This document shows positions 16,001 through 23,961 of a stretch of 64,000 bases of DNA, piece by piece. The position numbers were made by a program, and so were the translations under genes. Source of the DNA: VRUE01 sp963732225 (GTDB taxonomy: Bacteria > Actinomycetota > Thermoleophilia > Solirubrobacterales > 70-9); contig CAVSYR010000002.1 of the NCBI GenBank assembly GCA_963732225.1, positions 1 to 64,000 on the forward strand. The letters are read 5' to 3'. Numbering within the stretch: position 1 is the stretch's first letter; each line of letters starts with the position of its first letter. A model generated the notes under the pieces. The model did not search any database. It worked only from the letters and a program-made list of their open reading frames with translations, and was not told where the DNA came from.

Positions 16001-17325
16001 ACGGCTCCACTGGTGCGATCCACGGCAAGCGCCTGTATGTCTTTGCCTGGCAGCGATATCGAGTCTTGATAGACACCTGAGGAAGAGAAGCGCTGGATAC
16101 GTTCATGGTCGCCCACATAGACCGAGTCGGCGGATCCAATGCTCAGGCCTCGAGAGGCAAAACTAAGGCCAAATTCCCCCGGCCCTCCACCCTGGTGACC
16201 ACCCGCACACTTATCGCCGTTGGCGATATCCGAGGTGGTGCATACATCACCTGGATTGCTCGGAGTGCCGCCGCCTTTATTCACGTCACCACCAAACATG
16301 AGGAGGAATTCCCCAGAGGGAGAGAACTTCTGAACGCGATAATTGCTTTCGGCCTCGTAGGTATAGAGATTGTCCTGCGAGTCGACTGCGACGTTTCTGA
16401 GGCCTTCGAACTGTCCTGGGCCCGATCCCTCCACCCCTTTGCGGCATTCCAGACCGGTGCAGACCTCGAACGAGCTCGCTCCCTGGCGCAGCAGCGCAAC
16501 CTCGGCACTTCCCCCGCTAAGAGGAGGTGGCCCTCCGGTGACCCGGAGTACACCGACGTCGGTATCCGCGAGCGTGCCGGAGAATTCGACTTTGTAAGAG
16601 CCGGGGGTCACCGAGGCCACTGAGGTGTTGCCCGCGCCAATGCCCGACAGGCCTTCCAGTGCAGCCTGCACTTCACCGGCGGAGGCGTTGTAAGGGATCG
16701 GGGCCGTGGTTTGTTCTATTCCGCCCGGCTTGGGTCCTTCAAATCTGAGCTCATAGGTGCCGCCTGCGGCGGTGACCGAGATTTCCTGCACCTCGTTGAC
16801 GGGAATGTTGTTGGGGGCCTCCGGGGAGGTGAGCTGGGTTGGCGCATTGGTCGCCGCCGAGGTGGGGGGCTTCGAGAGGACGATCGTGGTAGGGCCCACC
16901 GAGACCACGGTCGTTTCGGGGGCGATGCCGGTTCCTTCGATCAACATTCCCGGCACGAAGGCCTTGCTCGTAGTGCTGGCGGCGGTGATGGTCTGGAAGC
17001 CGGGTGAAACCGTTCCCGTCCCGGTGGCGCCGCCGTTGACGACGCCCCCGCCGAACGCCTTGATGAACTGGCCCCAGATGGTGAACTCGCCGACTCGCTG
17101 ATTAAGCTGATCCGCGACGTACACATTGCCGTTCGAATCGACTGCAAGGTCCGATGCGAACCCACACTGACCCGCGGAAGATCCGCCATCGCAGAACTGC
17201 GAAAGCTGCGGGAGGGCAGCAGCGTCGGCTCGGGGCGCAGAGGCAACGGCAACCAAAGCCATGATGGCCGCTACTACTGCCATATGCGACCTGCTCTTGG
17301 CCATCTTGAGGCTTTTACGGCTCAT
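13069..17325 (-). CDS. Giant exported NHL/beta-propeller protein
   Basis: 1418 residues from ATG at 17325 with AAGGAG upstream. Order: signal peptide (residues 1-36), NHL-type propeller repeats (SDLAVDSNGNVYVADQLNQR, later RNVAVDSQDNLYTYEAES and AIAVDEDGRVFVAQDEY), a fibronectin-III-like segment (YHYRFVATSDGG), then a TolB/WD-like second propeller (ASADGSHSVFRA, SADGSRVFWTD, SPDGLSFAF, SDDGSKLFF). Near the end are Cys motif CEGEACQG and a 30-residue Lys/His tail. Such proteins are a hallmark of Solirubrobacterales; their role is unknown, probably at the cell surface. Confidence 0.85.
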   Translation of the reverse strand: MSRKSLKMAKSRSHMAVVAAIMALVAVASAPRADAAALPQLSQFCDGGSSAGQCGFASDLAVDSNGNVYVADQLNQRVGEFTIWGQFIKAFGGGVVNGGATGTGTVSPGFQTITAASTTSKAFVPGMLIEGTGIAPETTVVSVGPTTIVLSKPPTSAATNAPTQLTSPEAPNNIPVNEVQEISVTAAGGTYELRFEGPKPGGIEQTTAPIPYNASAGEVQAALEGLSGIGAGNTSVASVTPGSYKVEFSGTLADTDVGVLRVTGGPPPLSGGSAEVALLRQGASSFEVCTGLECRKGVEGSGPGQFEGLRNVAVDSQDNLYTYEAESNYRVQKFSPSGEFLLMFGGDVNKGGGTPSNPGDVCTTSDIANGDKCAGGHQGGGPGEFGLSFASRGLSIGSADSVYVGDHERIQRFSSSGVYQDSISLPGKDIQALAVDRTSGAVYVAFFEESNTHPRVAENISKLNSAGEVTGTLEVTYPQAIAVDEDGRVFVAQDEYIEPSHPYLRQTHAEILEFGSEGNLLQSFGLGQLPHETLLRGLATTSACGINGVDLFLAPTFEPAFEEEVIHAYGPVPDTSICPPPSVAPTILSQFAASVSSTDAALKAEINPHFWPGATYYVEYGLGSCTEGGCTSTQPAPPGAVLTNATVGSAVTTPAVFLQGLEPDTRYHYRFVATSDGGGPSIGAESTFQTVSPPTVGSSCPNQAFRTSFSAVLPDCRAYEMVSPVDKNGGDVGSGFLVESYGTLSEVSSDGDRATFSSLRSFAGPNSAPLVNQFFARREASGWSTESISPPRETPSLAGISRYGRYKSFSDDLCSGWLMQDAEPPLAPGAPLEYPNLYRRDNCADQGSYELLTSVVPKGVSKTGNIGYTEYLPGPLGASADGSHSVFRADAELTPNACPIPEIYQVYESSPGGALRLVSVLPNGKATCTQSTAGTAGADRKSPEVFRQDSVSHAVSADGSRVFWTDTENNAPLSSGGIPTGTGSLYVRLNALQPQSKIISGKCSEPAKACTQSVSPAKTTHFWDADVDGKKALYSVGGETKQELFEYDVETDEAHLIAKNVAGAPVASEDLSRVYFVSTEVLNGSVADGTVGTPHPDEPNLYLEENGTPTYIGTLGQEEGLLAGNIQMPSFPMHPEPSLRTSRVSPDGLSFAFTSAQSLTGYDNHDVSSGKADTEAFVFHATPGSASGTLTCVSCNPSGARPAGRKAATSVDAANTEYWAAAEIPGWAEQQHPTRLLSDDGSKLFFNSFDALVPRDNNGKEDVYEWHQANSKQACEELGAELFNADAGGCISLISSGQGPEDSELIDASADGSDVFFVTGSSLLPQDPGLVDIYDARVDGGFPAAPVPTPSCEGEACQGALNPPNDPTPASSSFEGAGNVKPEAKAHKHKKKSKHKKAKKNKKQAAKKRANDKRRAGR

Positions 17326-17360
17326 CGCTGCTTCTCCTTACCGTTGATCACTGAGACTTC

Positions 17361-17388
17361 GGGGTGAGGCACGCGGTGCCCTCACCCC
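17361..17388 (-). terminator. Strong hairpin between collagen-like and propeller genes
   Basis: GGGGTGAGGCAC and its partner GTGCCCTCACCCC form a 12-bp stem with one bulge around GCG. It lies in the 85-base gap after the collagen-like gene (stop at 17411). No T-tract follows on the minus strand, so it may limit read-through or protect mRNA ends rather than act as a classic terminator. Confidence 0.55.
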
Positions 17389-17410
17389 ACACGAGGCTTC
17401 CTGCCCTGAA

Positions 17411-18232
17411 CTAAGGCGCGGTTACCGCCCAGGTACCGCCGGAGCGGGCGAATTCCGCTTCAGCTACCAGGAGCAGCAAAGTGCCTGCGTTCGTTGTGCC
17501 ACCCCCGGTTCCGTCAGGGCCTGCGCTTCCCCCCGGAGTGCCGAACCCGCCAAATTCGAAACCGACCGGGGTTTCGGCGAAGACGCACAGATAGCCAGGC
17601 GCGGCCTCCGGGTTTTCCACGCCTGCGCTTCCCGCGTGCTGGGGGTTCTGGCATTCGGCCGGAATCGGGTCAGCCGGTACGGAAAGGTAGATGGTGTGAT
17701 CTTCACTCAGCCCGTGTTCAAGCGGGATTGGAAATGAAATGACTTCCTTCTCAAGTGTTTCTTTTTCTATGGCAAACACGTTGAAAACCCCAGTCTCAGT
17801 AGACCCCGACGGCAAGGTTCCACCGTCAGTCCAAGGTGAGCCTTCGGCGCCGTTGCAGATTTCTGTGCCCGAAGCCGCGCCTTCCTGTTTGACTTCGACG
17901 CCGCCGTGTTCTTCGCATTCGGGTTCACCGAACTCGATCGGCGTTGCCGTTACGGATTTACCGGCCGTTCCTGGGCTGCCGGCACTGCCCGCCGCTCCGG
18001 TATCTCCCTTCGGCCCAGCAGGCCCTGCGGGTCCCGCAGGGCCCTGCGGCCCAGCAGGGCCGGTAGCGCCCTTGGGACCCCGTGGTCCCTTCTTGGCCTT
18101 GGCGCTTGCGGTCGCCTTGCCGCCTGAAGCTGAGTTTGAGGCGGCGTATGCGCCGCCGAACATCGCAAACACAAGGGCAATCACCGAGATGACTCCGGGG
18201 ATACCGAATCGCGTGCGTAGCGTCGAGAACAT
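17411..18232 (-). CDS. Collagen-like exported protein
   Basis: 273 residues. Start ATG with AAGGAG 11 bases upstream. The N-terminal MFSTLRTRFGIPGVISVIAL and GGAYAAS form a signal or anchor segment found in many Thermoleophilia proteins. Residues 48-90 are a collagen-like Gly-X-Y tract (GPRGPKGATGPAGPQG, then GPAGPAGPAGPKGDTG), followed by a Cys-containing globular domain that probably trimerises with the triple helix outside the cell. The 5' untranslated region holds a hairpin (GCCGCT/AGCGGC, 18270-18287). It is probably the first gene of the exported-protein cluster. Confidence 0.85.
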   Translation of the reverse strand: MFSTLRTRFGIPGVISVIALVFAMFGGAYAASNSASGGKATASAKAKKGPRGPKGATGPAGPQGPAGPAGPAGPKGDTGAAGSAGSPGTAGKSVTATPIEFGEPECEEHGGVEVKQEGAASGTEICNGAEGSPWTDGGTLPSGSTETGVFNVFAIEKETLEKEVISFPIPLEHGLSEDHTIYLSVPADPIPAECQNPQHAGSAGVENPEAAPGYLCVFAETPVGFEFGGFGTPGGSAGPDGTGGGTTNAGTLLLLVAEAEFARSGGTWAVTAP

Positions 18233-18405
18233 CTAGATCTCTCTCCTTGTCCCGTGAGCCCCTCTGCCCGCCGCTTCCCTTAGCGGCTTCCTCGAGGCTC
18301 GGTTATGTCCCTGTACACGCTCGCTTTCGCAAACGTCTGGCGGAGAGCATAAAAGAAACGTTTTACGAATGCAAGGAGAAGTTTCTAAAATGAAGGAAGC
18401 AGGCT

Positions 18406-19077
18406 CTATATCTCGCTCTGGCGCGCGATTCGGTGGGCCTCGAGGCGGCCCAGGTACGGCGCCAAGGCAAGCTCGGTGATCGTGGGGAGCAGCTCTGGCA
18501 GGCGCCCCGGTTCGCCCGCCCTGAGGTGGCGCGCGATCATCGTGGTGATGCCGCCCATCAGGACCTGATCGCGGACTTCGACGTCGGTCGCGCCGGGCTC
18601 ATCCTTGGGGTGAAGGGCCTCGGCCAGCATCGCCATCGCGTCCCGGTAACGAGCGGCGATCTCCCCGCCCGCGGCCAGCGGCTCGACCAAGTAGAAGCGC
18701 GCCACCGCCAGGTCTTGTGAAAGCACATCGAGCAGGGCCGCCAGGCTGGCGCGCACCTGCTGCGGCCACGGTGCCTGCCGCTCAGCCGCGGTCAGCATCG
18801 CGCCGCGGACGTGAGTGTCGACCATCTCGTAAGCGGCGAGGAAGCAGCCTTCCTTGTCCTTGAAGTGCTCGTAGAAGGTGCGGCGGGAGATCTTGGCCGC
18901 CTCGGTTATGGCGCCGATCGTGGTCGCGTTGTAGCCGTGCTCGGCGACCGCCTCGACGACGCCGTTGAGCAATCGCTCGCGCTGGTTCTCGGCAACCAGT
19001 TCGCGCGGGAGGCCGTGGCGGCCCGGCGGCAGCCTCTCCTCGCCGACTCTCTCTTCGCTGCGCGCTCGCTCAGCCAT
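18406..19077 (-). CDS. TetR-family regulator 1 of 8
   Basis: 223 residues. The N-terminal lead LPPGRHGLPRELV, shared with several neighbours, is followed by the TetR HTH (NATTIGAITEAAKISRRTFY and EHFKDKEGCFLAAY, about residues 49-82) and an alpha-helical ligand domain with a TetR_C-like end. It begins 8 bases inside the end of the next upstream TetR gene, so they form a two-gene operon. It is closest in sequence to the regulator at 21857-22564. Ligand and targets unknown. Confidence 0.88.
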   Translation of the reverse strand: MAERARSEERVGEERLPPGRHGLPRELVAENQRERLLNGVVEAVAEHGYNATTIGAITEAAKISRRTFYEHFKDKEGCFLAAYEMVDTHVRGAMLTAAERQAPWPQQVRASLAALLDVLSQDLAVARFYLVEPLAAGGEIAARYRDAMAMLAEALHPKDEPGATDVEVRDQVLMGGITTMIARHLRAGEPGRLPELLPTITELALAPYLGRLEAHRIARQSEI

Positions 19078-19669
19078 GAGCCGGTTCGGGGGCGTCGACG
19101 ACCTCGGTCATCTCTGGGAGCAGATCGATCAAGCTCCCTCCCCCACCCAGCTCCAGCCGCTCGCGCACCAGCCACGCGAGCCCACCGACGATCGCCTCGC
19201 CCAGCGAATCGTCGAGCTCCTCCGCGGTCGCGGCGAGCGCCTCCTCATAGCGAGCGCGCATCAGCGGCCCGTCCTTCTGCGACTCGACGAAGCAGAGACG
19301 CGCTCGCATCGGCTCGGCGTCGATCGCTGCCAGCAGCGCCGCCAGGCCCGCCCGCACTCGCTCCTGCCGCGATGCGGCTGGCGGCAGGGCCGCCCTCACT
19401 TCGTCGCGCAGCGCCTCCACGGCGCGATCGAAGGCCGCGACGAAGCACTCCTCCTTGCTGCGGAAGCACTCGTAGAAGGTCACCGAGGAGACCCCGGCGC
19501 GCTTCACGATCGCTTCGATCGTCGCCTTGGCGGCCCCCCTCTCGGCGACCAGCTCCACGGCGGCGTCGAGCAGGCGCTCGCGCTGGCTCGACGGTAGCGA
19601 GGCGCGGGGGTCTGGCGCGTCCCGCATCCCCATCGGCTGTGCCGCGAGTCTCTGCGAGAGGTACTGCAT
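19070..19669 (-). CDS. TetR-family regulator 2 of 8
   Basis: 199 residues from ATG at 19669. HTH: ATIEAIVKRAGVSSVTFYEC followed by FRSKEECFVAAF. The ligand domain has the GEAIVGGLAWLVRERLE signature also present in the regulator at 23251-23961. No ribosome site precedes this ATG; in-frame ATGs at 19633 and 19627 are alternatives, and the short upstream frame (about 25 codons) is unlikely to be coding. The 114-base AT-rich gap to the divergent TetR gene at 19784 should hold both promoters; it contains CCCCAG-TTT-CTGGGG (19742-19756). Confidence 0.82.
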   Translation of the reverse strand: MQYLSQRLAAQPMGMRDAPDPRASLPSSQRERLLDAAVELVAERGAAKATIEAIVKRAGVSSVTFYECFRSKEECFVAAFDRAVEALRDEVRAALPPAASRQERVRAGLAALLAAIDAEPMRARLCFVESQKDGPLMRARYEEALAATAEELDDSLGEAIVGGLAWLVRERLELGGGGSLIDLLPEMTEVVDAPEPAHG

Positions 19670-19783
19670 GACGCGACTGAAGATAGCGCTTTCTAAAAAG
19701 TTTTCATATCCGGAAAAAAAGGAGTAGTTTTTATTCGGCAGCCCCAGTTTCTGGGGGAAGCACCGACAAGGAGAAGCACCGCA

Positions 19784-20488
19784 ATGCGACCAGAAGCTTG
19801 CGCGGCAGCCGGGGAGGCGCTCCCAGTCGAAGCTCGAGATCCCGCGATCGAGGCGCCGATCCGCGAGGGTGCGATGGAAGGTGCCCTGCGGGTCGTCGGC
19901 GCGATGGGCTACCGGGCGGCCTCGGTGCGCGCGGTGCTGGAGTACAGCGGCGGGCATCGCAAGCAGTTCTACGAGAACTTCGACAGCCTCGAGGATTGCT
20001 TCGCCGCGGCCTACGAGGAGTGGATCAAGCGACTCGGGGTCGACCTGCTCGAAGCGGCGGTGGCGACTGAGGGCTGGCGCAACGGGGTGCGGGCCGGAAT
20101 CGCCCGGCTGTTTCGGTTCGCCATCGAGGAGCCGGATATCGCGCGCTCCCTCTTCGTCGAGGTCCACGTCGCCGGCGGCCGGGCCCTTGCTGCTCACGAC
20201 GAGGCCGTCGAGCAGTTTGCCGGCGCTCTGGACAACGTCCGCGGCGAGCTCGATGCGGACCACGCGCCGCCGGCTGAAACCGGGTTCTTCGTTCTCGGTG
20301 GAATCGAGGCCTGCGTCTGCGACGCGCTCAGCGAGGGGAATCCGAACCGGATCTGGAACGGGCTGCCGGAGCTGATGCGCTTCGTGGTCGGCTCCTACTT
20401 CGACCCGCGCGCGGCGGAGGAGGAGGCCGAAGCAGCGAGAGCGCAGCTGGAGGACGGCCTCGCCGAGCTGGGAGGTGGACGGCGATGA
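19784..20488 (+). CDS. TetR-family regulator 3 of 8
   Basis: 234 residues, AAGGAG about 10 bases before the ATG. HTH region: AASVRAVLEYSGGHRKQFYE and NFDSLEDCFAAAYEEW. The recognition helix is unusual (GGHRKQ instead of the common SxxTFY), so its operator probably differs from those of its neighbours. The C-terminal ligand domain has the FFVLGGIEACVCDALSEG motif similar to that in the regulator at 24087. Divergent from regulator 2; overlaps regulator 4 by 4 bases (ATGA). Confidence 0.85.
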   Translation: MRPEACAAAGEALPVEARDPAIEAPIREGAMEGALRVVGAMGYRAASVRAVLEYSGGHRKQFYENFDSLEDCFAAAYEEWIKRLGVDLLEAAVATEGWRNGVRAGIARLFRFAIEEPDIARSLFVEVHVAGGRALAAHDEAVEQFAGALDNVRGELDADHAPPAETGFFVLGGIEACVCDALSEGNPNRIWNGLPELMRFVVGSYFDPRAAEEEAEAARAQLEDGLAELGGGRR

Positions 20489-21195
20489 CCGAGCTGCGGC
20501 TGATCGACAGCGAGCCGGCGGACAACGAGTCTGCGGTCGGTCCCTTCGGCGGCGGCACCCCCCTCCCCCTCCGGCTGCCTCGCGGGCGCCACGGCATCCC
20601 CAACGGGATCGTGGTCGAGCACCAGCGGCTGCGCCTGCTCGCCGCGATGGCCGAAACACTCGGCGAGCACGGCTACGCCTGCGTCACCACCACCCACGTC
20701 AGCGAGCGCGCCAACGTCTCCACCAGCACCTTCTACAAGCACTTCGGCAACCTCTGGGACTGTTTGCTGGCTGCCTACGTGGCGGCGGCGGACCAGCTCT
20801 GCGCGGAGATCGAGACCGCCTGCGCGGCGAGCCGCGAGGCTGGCGCATCCGATCTCGGCGGTGAGAGCGACCCACTCGAGACCGGGATCGAGGCCGCCCT
20901 CTCCTTCCTCGCCGCCCAGCCCGAGCTCGGCCGGCTGCTCAGCGCCCAAGCGCCGCGCGAGGCGACTGCCCTCGGCGCCGCCCGCCGCATCCTCGTCTCC
21001 CGTCTGGCGGCGATGCTGCGCCGCACTCGCGGGAGCGGCGATGACTCGCCTCAGCCCCCCGGCCTCGACGAGCGCCTGATCGACGCCACCCTCACCTTCG
21101 TCACCACGCGCCTCACCGCCGGCGATGCCGAGCGCCTTTCCGAACTCGGCCCTGAGCTCGTTGCAATCCTCGACCGCCCCCGCGTAGCTGCCTAG
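20485..21195 (+). CDS. TetR-family regulator 4 of 8
   Basis: 236 residues, translationally coupled to regulator 3. Lead segment LPRGRHGIPNGIVVEHQRLR, then HTH VTTTHVSERANVSTSTFYKH followed by FGNLWDCLLAAY. The ligand domain is helical and Ala/Leu-rich. It is preceded by an Asp/Glu-rich 35-residue tail. Partner of regulator 3 in a two-gene operon; target unknown. Confidence 0.85.
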   Translation: MTELRLIDSEPADNESAVGPFGGGTPLPLRLPRGRHGIPNGIVVEHQRLRLLAAMAETLGEHGYACVTTTHVSERANVSTSTFYKHFGNLWDCLLAAYVAAADQLCAEIETACAASREAGASDLGGESDPLETGIEAALSFLAAQPELGRLLSAQAPREATALGAARRILVSRLAAMLRRTRGSGDDSPQPPGLDERLIDATLTFVTTRLTAGDAERLSELGPELVAILDRPRVAA

Positions 21196-21203
21196 CCGAG
21201 CTA

Positions 21204-21221
21204 GGTAGCAGTATTGCTACC
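21204..21221 (+). promoter_or_regulatory. vapBC operator palindrome
   Basis: GGTAGCA-GTAT-TGCTACC is a perfect 7+4+7 palindrome nine bases before the vapB ATG. A -10-like TACCCT (21218-21223) overlaps it and stands 7 bases before the ATG; with no ribosome site visible, the transcript may be leaderless. VapB-VapC complexes normally repress their own promoter through such sites. Confidence 0.7.
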
Positions 21222-21230
21222 CTGCTCGCC

Positions 21231-21479
21231 ATGGCCACTGTCCCCCAGAAAGAGCTGCGTAACCACATCGGCGAGGTCCTGCGCCGGGCCGAGGCGGGCG
21301 AGGAGATCACGATTACGGTCTCCGGGCGGCCTGTCGCCCAACTGGGGCCGGCGCGCACCCGACAGTGGGTGCCAAGCGCTCAGCTGACTGATCTTTGGGC
21401 AGCTCCGGCCGACCCCACTCTCGAGAAGGACCTCGAGTCCATGGGGGGCGAGCTGATCGATCCCTGGTCTTCACAGTAG
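21231..21479 (+). CDS. vapB: VapB/Phd-type antitoxin
   Basis: 82 residues. N-terminal Phd/YefM DNA-binding fold: VPQKELRNHIGEVLRRAEAG followed by EEITITVSGRPVAQLGP. The acidic C-terminal half (DPTLEKDLESMGGELIDPW) should wrap the toxin. It ends immediately before vapC, with no gap. Represses through 21204-21221 by family analogy. Confidence 0.85.
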   Translation: MATVPQKELRNHIGEVLRRAEAGEEITITVSGRPVAQLGPARTRQWVPSAQLTDLWAAPADPTLEKDLESMGGELIDPWSSQ

Positions 21480-21860
21480 ATGCCCGTACTGCTCGACACC
21501 TCGGTGTTGATTGGCGCCGAGAAAGGCCCCGACGAAGACAGCGCGATCAGCGTCATTTCGCTTAGCGAGCTTCACTTCGGCGTCCTCGCCGCACCCGATG
21601 ACGATGCGCGTGCATATCGAATGCGTCGTCTCGCGATCATCGAGGACCGCTTCGACGCGCTGCCCTTCGACTCAGAGGCAGCGCGCGAGTGCGGGAGGCT
21701 GCACGCGGCGGTCGTCCAGCGAGGTGGCAAACCGAGGCGGCGCGCTTTCGACCTCGCGATCGCCGCGACCGCCAACGTGAACCGCGTGCCGCTACTGACC
21801 TTCAACACCAAGGACTTCGAGATCGTCGACGACCTGGTCGACGTTCGCAGTCCTTCCTAG
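21480..21860 (+). CDS. vapC: VapC-type PIN-domain toxin
   Basis: 126 residues. PIN-domain acidic residues: LLDTSVLIGAEKG (Asp6), SLSELHFG (Glu), RRRAFDLAIAATA (Asp) and FNTKDFE (Asp). These form the Mg2+-dependent RNase site of VapC toxins. Its last 4 bases (CTAG) are also the stop of the convergent TetR gene. The pair is embedded among eight TetR genes without other mobile marks. Confidence 0.87.
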   Translation: MPVLLDTSVLIGAEKGPDEDSAISVISLSELHFGVLAAPDDDARAYRMRRLAIIEDRFDALPFDSEAARECGRLHAAVVQRGGKPRRRAFDLAIAATANVNRVPLLTFNTKDFEIVDDLVDVRSPS

Positions 21861-22564
21861 TCCTCGGCGCCGCCCTCGCGAGCCAGCCGCTCGGCCTCGT
21901 CGTTGCCCAGGTAGGGCGCGAGGATCAGCTCGACCAGGTTGGGCAGGAGCTTCTCCAGCTGCTCGGTATTGCCAGCGCTGATTTCGCGCACGATCAGCGA
22001 GACGATGCCGCCGACCAGGGTTTCCTCGGTTGCCTCGGGCAGCGGCCGCTCGCCGCTGTGCTCGGGCCGGCCGGCCTTGAGGATCGCGACGAAACCCTGC
22101 ATCGAGGCGCGGTGTCGGGCGGCGATATCCCCCCCGGCCGCGACCGGCTCGACCATGCAGAGGCGGGCCAGCTCGGGCTCGGCGGCGAGGAAGCGAAGCA
22201 TCGTCGCCAGTGCCGCGCGGACCTGCTGCGGCCAGTCGCTGAAGGACTCGGCCGCCGCCCGCATCGAGGCGCGAATGTGGTCGGCGACCATGTCGTAGGC
22301 GGCGAGGAAGCAGGCTTCCTTGTCGGCGAAGTGCTCGTAGAAGGTGCGGCGAGAGACCGAGGCCGCTTTGGTGATGTTGGCGACCGTAGTGGCGTTGTAG
22401 CCGCGCTCGGCGACGGTGTCGACCAGGGCGGTGATGATCCGCTCGCGCTGGTTCTGCTCGATGAACTCGCGTGGCAATCCGTGCCGGCCGGCGGGCAGGC
22501 GCGGCGAGGCGCCCGCCGGCGCGGAATCGGCCGCCTTGCCCTCTTGCGCCGCCCCCTTGGCCAT
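21857..22564 (-). CDS. TetR-family regulator 5 of 8
   Basis: 235 residues. Lead LPAGRHGLPREFIEQNQRER, HTH NATTVANITKAASVSRRTFY followed by EHFADKEACFLAAYDMV. Very close to regulator 1 in both HTH and ligand domain (VEPVAAGGDIAARHR against VEPLAAGGEIAARYR), so the two are recent paralogues and may share an operator. Last gene of a three-TetR minus-strand operon; 16 bases after regulator 6. Confidence 0.88.
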   Translation of the reverse strand: MAKGAAQEGKAADSAPAGASPRLPAGRHGLPREFIEQNQRERIITALVDTVAERGYNATTVANITKAASVSRRTFYEHFADKEACFLAAYDMVADHIRASMRAAAESFSDWPQQVRAALATMLRFLAAEPELARLCMVEPVAAGGDIAARHRASMQGFVAILKAGRPEHSGERPLPEATEETLVGGIVSLIVREISAGNTEQLEKLLPNLVELILAPYLGNDEAERLAREGGAED

Positions 22565-22580
22565 GGACCGACGATACTCG

Positions 22581-23216
22581 CTAGCGCAGCGACTGGACCA
22601 GCAGCTCGTCCTCGGCAGCGCGCGAGCCGAGGTATGGCATCACCGCCATGTAGACGAGCTCGGGAAGGAAGTCCTCACCGCGCTCGATGCTGCCGTCTTC
22701 GACCTTGCCGAGGACCGTGCCGTAGATCGCACCGGCGACGATTTCGGCGGTGCAGCGCGAAACCGAGTCCGGCTTCTCCAGCTCCTGGCGGCCACCGTCG
22801 AGGATGTCGGCGAGCCGCTGCAGGGCCTGGTCGCGGCGGGCCTGGGCGCCACTGCCGGTTCCGTTCACCTCGACGACGAGGAAGCGGGCGCGGGTGGGGT
22901 CCTCGGCGAGGAAGCGCATCGCCGCCCAGCCGGCCGCCCAGATCCGATCGTGCCAGGAGCTCGGCCCGCCGTAAGCGGCGAGAACGCGCTCGCAGAACTC
23001 GTTGGCGACCTCGTCGTGAACGCAGAGGAAGCAGTCCTCAATGCCGGCAAAGCAGCGGTCGAAGTGAGAGCGGCGGGCGCGAGCCTGCTCGCAGACCATC
23101 TCGATGCTGGTCTGGGCGTAACCGCGGGTGCCGACCAGGTCGATCATCGCCGCCGCGATCCGGGCGCGGGCCGGGTCGGCCGATACCCGGGGCAGCCGTT
23201 CATTGCCGGTGCTCAC
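22581..23216 (-). CDS. TetR-family regulator 6 of 8
   Basis: 211 residues. Start GTG at 23216 is chosen because GGGGGAGGG lies about 10 bases upstream; an upstream in-frame start would overlap the previous gene. HTH: AQTSIEMVCEQARARRSHFD followed by RCFAGIEDCFLCVH, where the usual TFY is replaced by SHFD. Helical ligand domain with AEIVAGAIYGTVLGKVEDG. Middle gene of the three-TetR operon. Confidence 0.82.
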   Translation of the reverse strand: MSTGNERLPRVSADPARARIAAAMIDLVGTRGYAQTSIEMVCEQARARRSHFDRCFAGIEDCFLCVHDEVANEFCERVLAAYGGPSSWHDRIWAAGWAAMRFLAEDPTRARFLVVEVNGTGSGAQARRDQALQRLADILDGGRQELEKPDSVSRCTAEIVAGAIYGTVLGKVEDGSIERGEDFLPELVYMAVMPYLGSRAAEDELLVQSLR

Positions 23217-23250
23217 ATCAGACCGGCCCTCCCCCTGCGCTCGCTTTTGA

Positions 23251-23961
23251 TCAAGCCGCGGCGGCGCGTGCTTGTGCCGCGTCCGCCGCCCGCCCGGCCT
23301 CGACCTCGCCGACATAGGGCGTCAGCGTCACCTGCAGCATCTCCGGCAGCAGGCCCTTGATCTCGTCCACCTGGTCGGCCAGGAGCCGTTGGTGAATGAG
23401 CCAGGCGAGACCGCCCACGATCGCCACCTCGAGGCCGTCCGGAAGCCTGCCCGCGCGCGGGTTGTGGACCCGTCCCTCGCGCAGCTTCGGCGCCAGCCGC
23501 TCCAGCATTCCCTGGTAGCGCTTCAGCGCCTCTCCCCCGGCCGCCTGCGACTCGACGATGCAAAGCCGGGCGCGCGCCGGCTCCTTGGCGATCATCTCGA
23601 GCGCGATCTCGAGGCCGCGGGAGATCTGCTCCTCCCAGGGCTGCTCGGGATCGAGCAGCTCCGCGAAGACCTCCGCCGCCGCCTCCATCGTCTCGTCGAA
23701 GGCGGCGAGGAAGCACTCCTCCTTGCTGGAGAACTGCTCGTAGAAGGTCGAGAGGGCGACGCGGGCGGTCTTGGCGATCAGCTCGATCGTGGTCTTCTGG
23801 TAGCCACGCTCGGCAACCAGCTCCGCGGTCGCCAGCAGCATTCGCTCGCGCTGGTTCTGGGCGACGAAATCGCGGGGCACGAGGTGCCTTCCGGGGGGCA
23901 TCGTTGCGAGCCTTTCGGAGAGCGATCGCGAGTCCGCCATTCCGGCAAGGTACCAAAACAT
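23251..23961 (-). CDS. TetR-family regulator 7 of 8
   Basis: 236 residues from ATG at 23961; an in-frame ATG at 23940 is an alternative and neither has a clear ribosome site. Lead MPPGRHLVPRDFVAQNQRER, HTH KTTIELIAKTARVALSTFYE followed by QFSSKEECFLAAF. The C-terminal half has AIVGGLAWLIHQRLLADQ as in regulator 2. ACATC-T-GATGT (23960-23970), a small palindrome at the first ATG, may be its own operator. First gene of the three-TetR operon, divergent from regulator 8. Confidence 0.85.
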   Translation of the reverse strand: MFWYLAGMADSRSLSERLATMPPGRHLVPRDFVAQNQRERMLLATAELVAERGYQKTTIELIAKTARVALSTFYEQFSSKEECFLAAFDETMEAAAEVFAELLDPEQPWEEQISRGLEIALEMIAKEPARARLCIVESQAAGGEALKRYQGMLERLAPKLREGRVHNPRAGRLPDGLEVAIVGGLAWLIHQRLLADQVDEIKGLLPEMLQVTLTPYVGEVEAGRAADAAQARAAAA

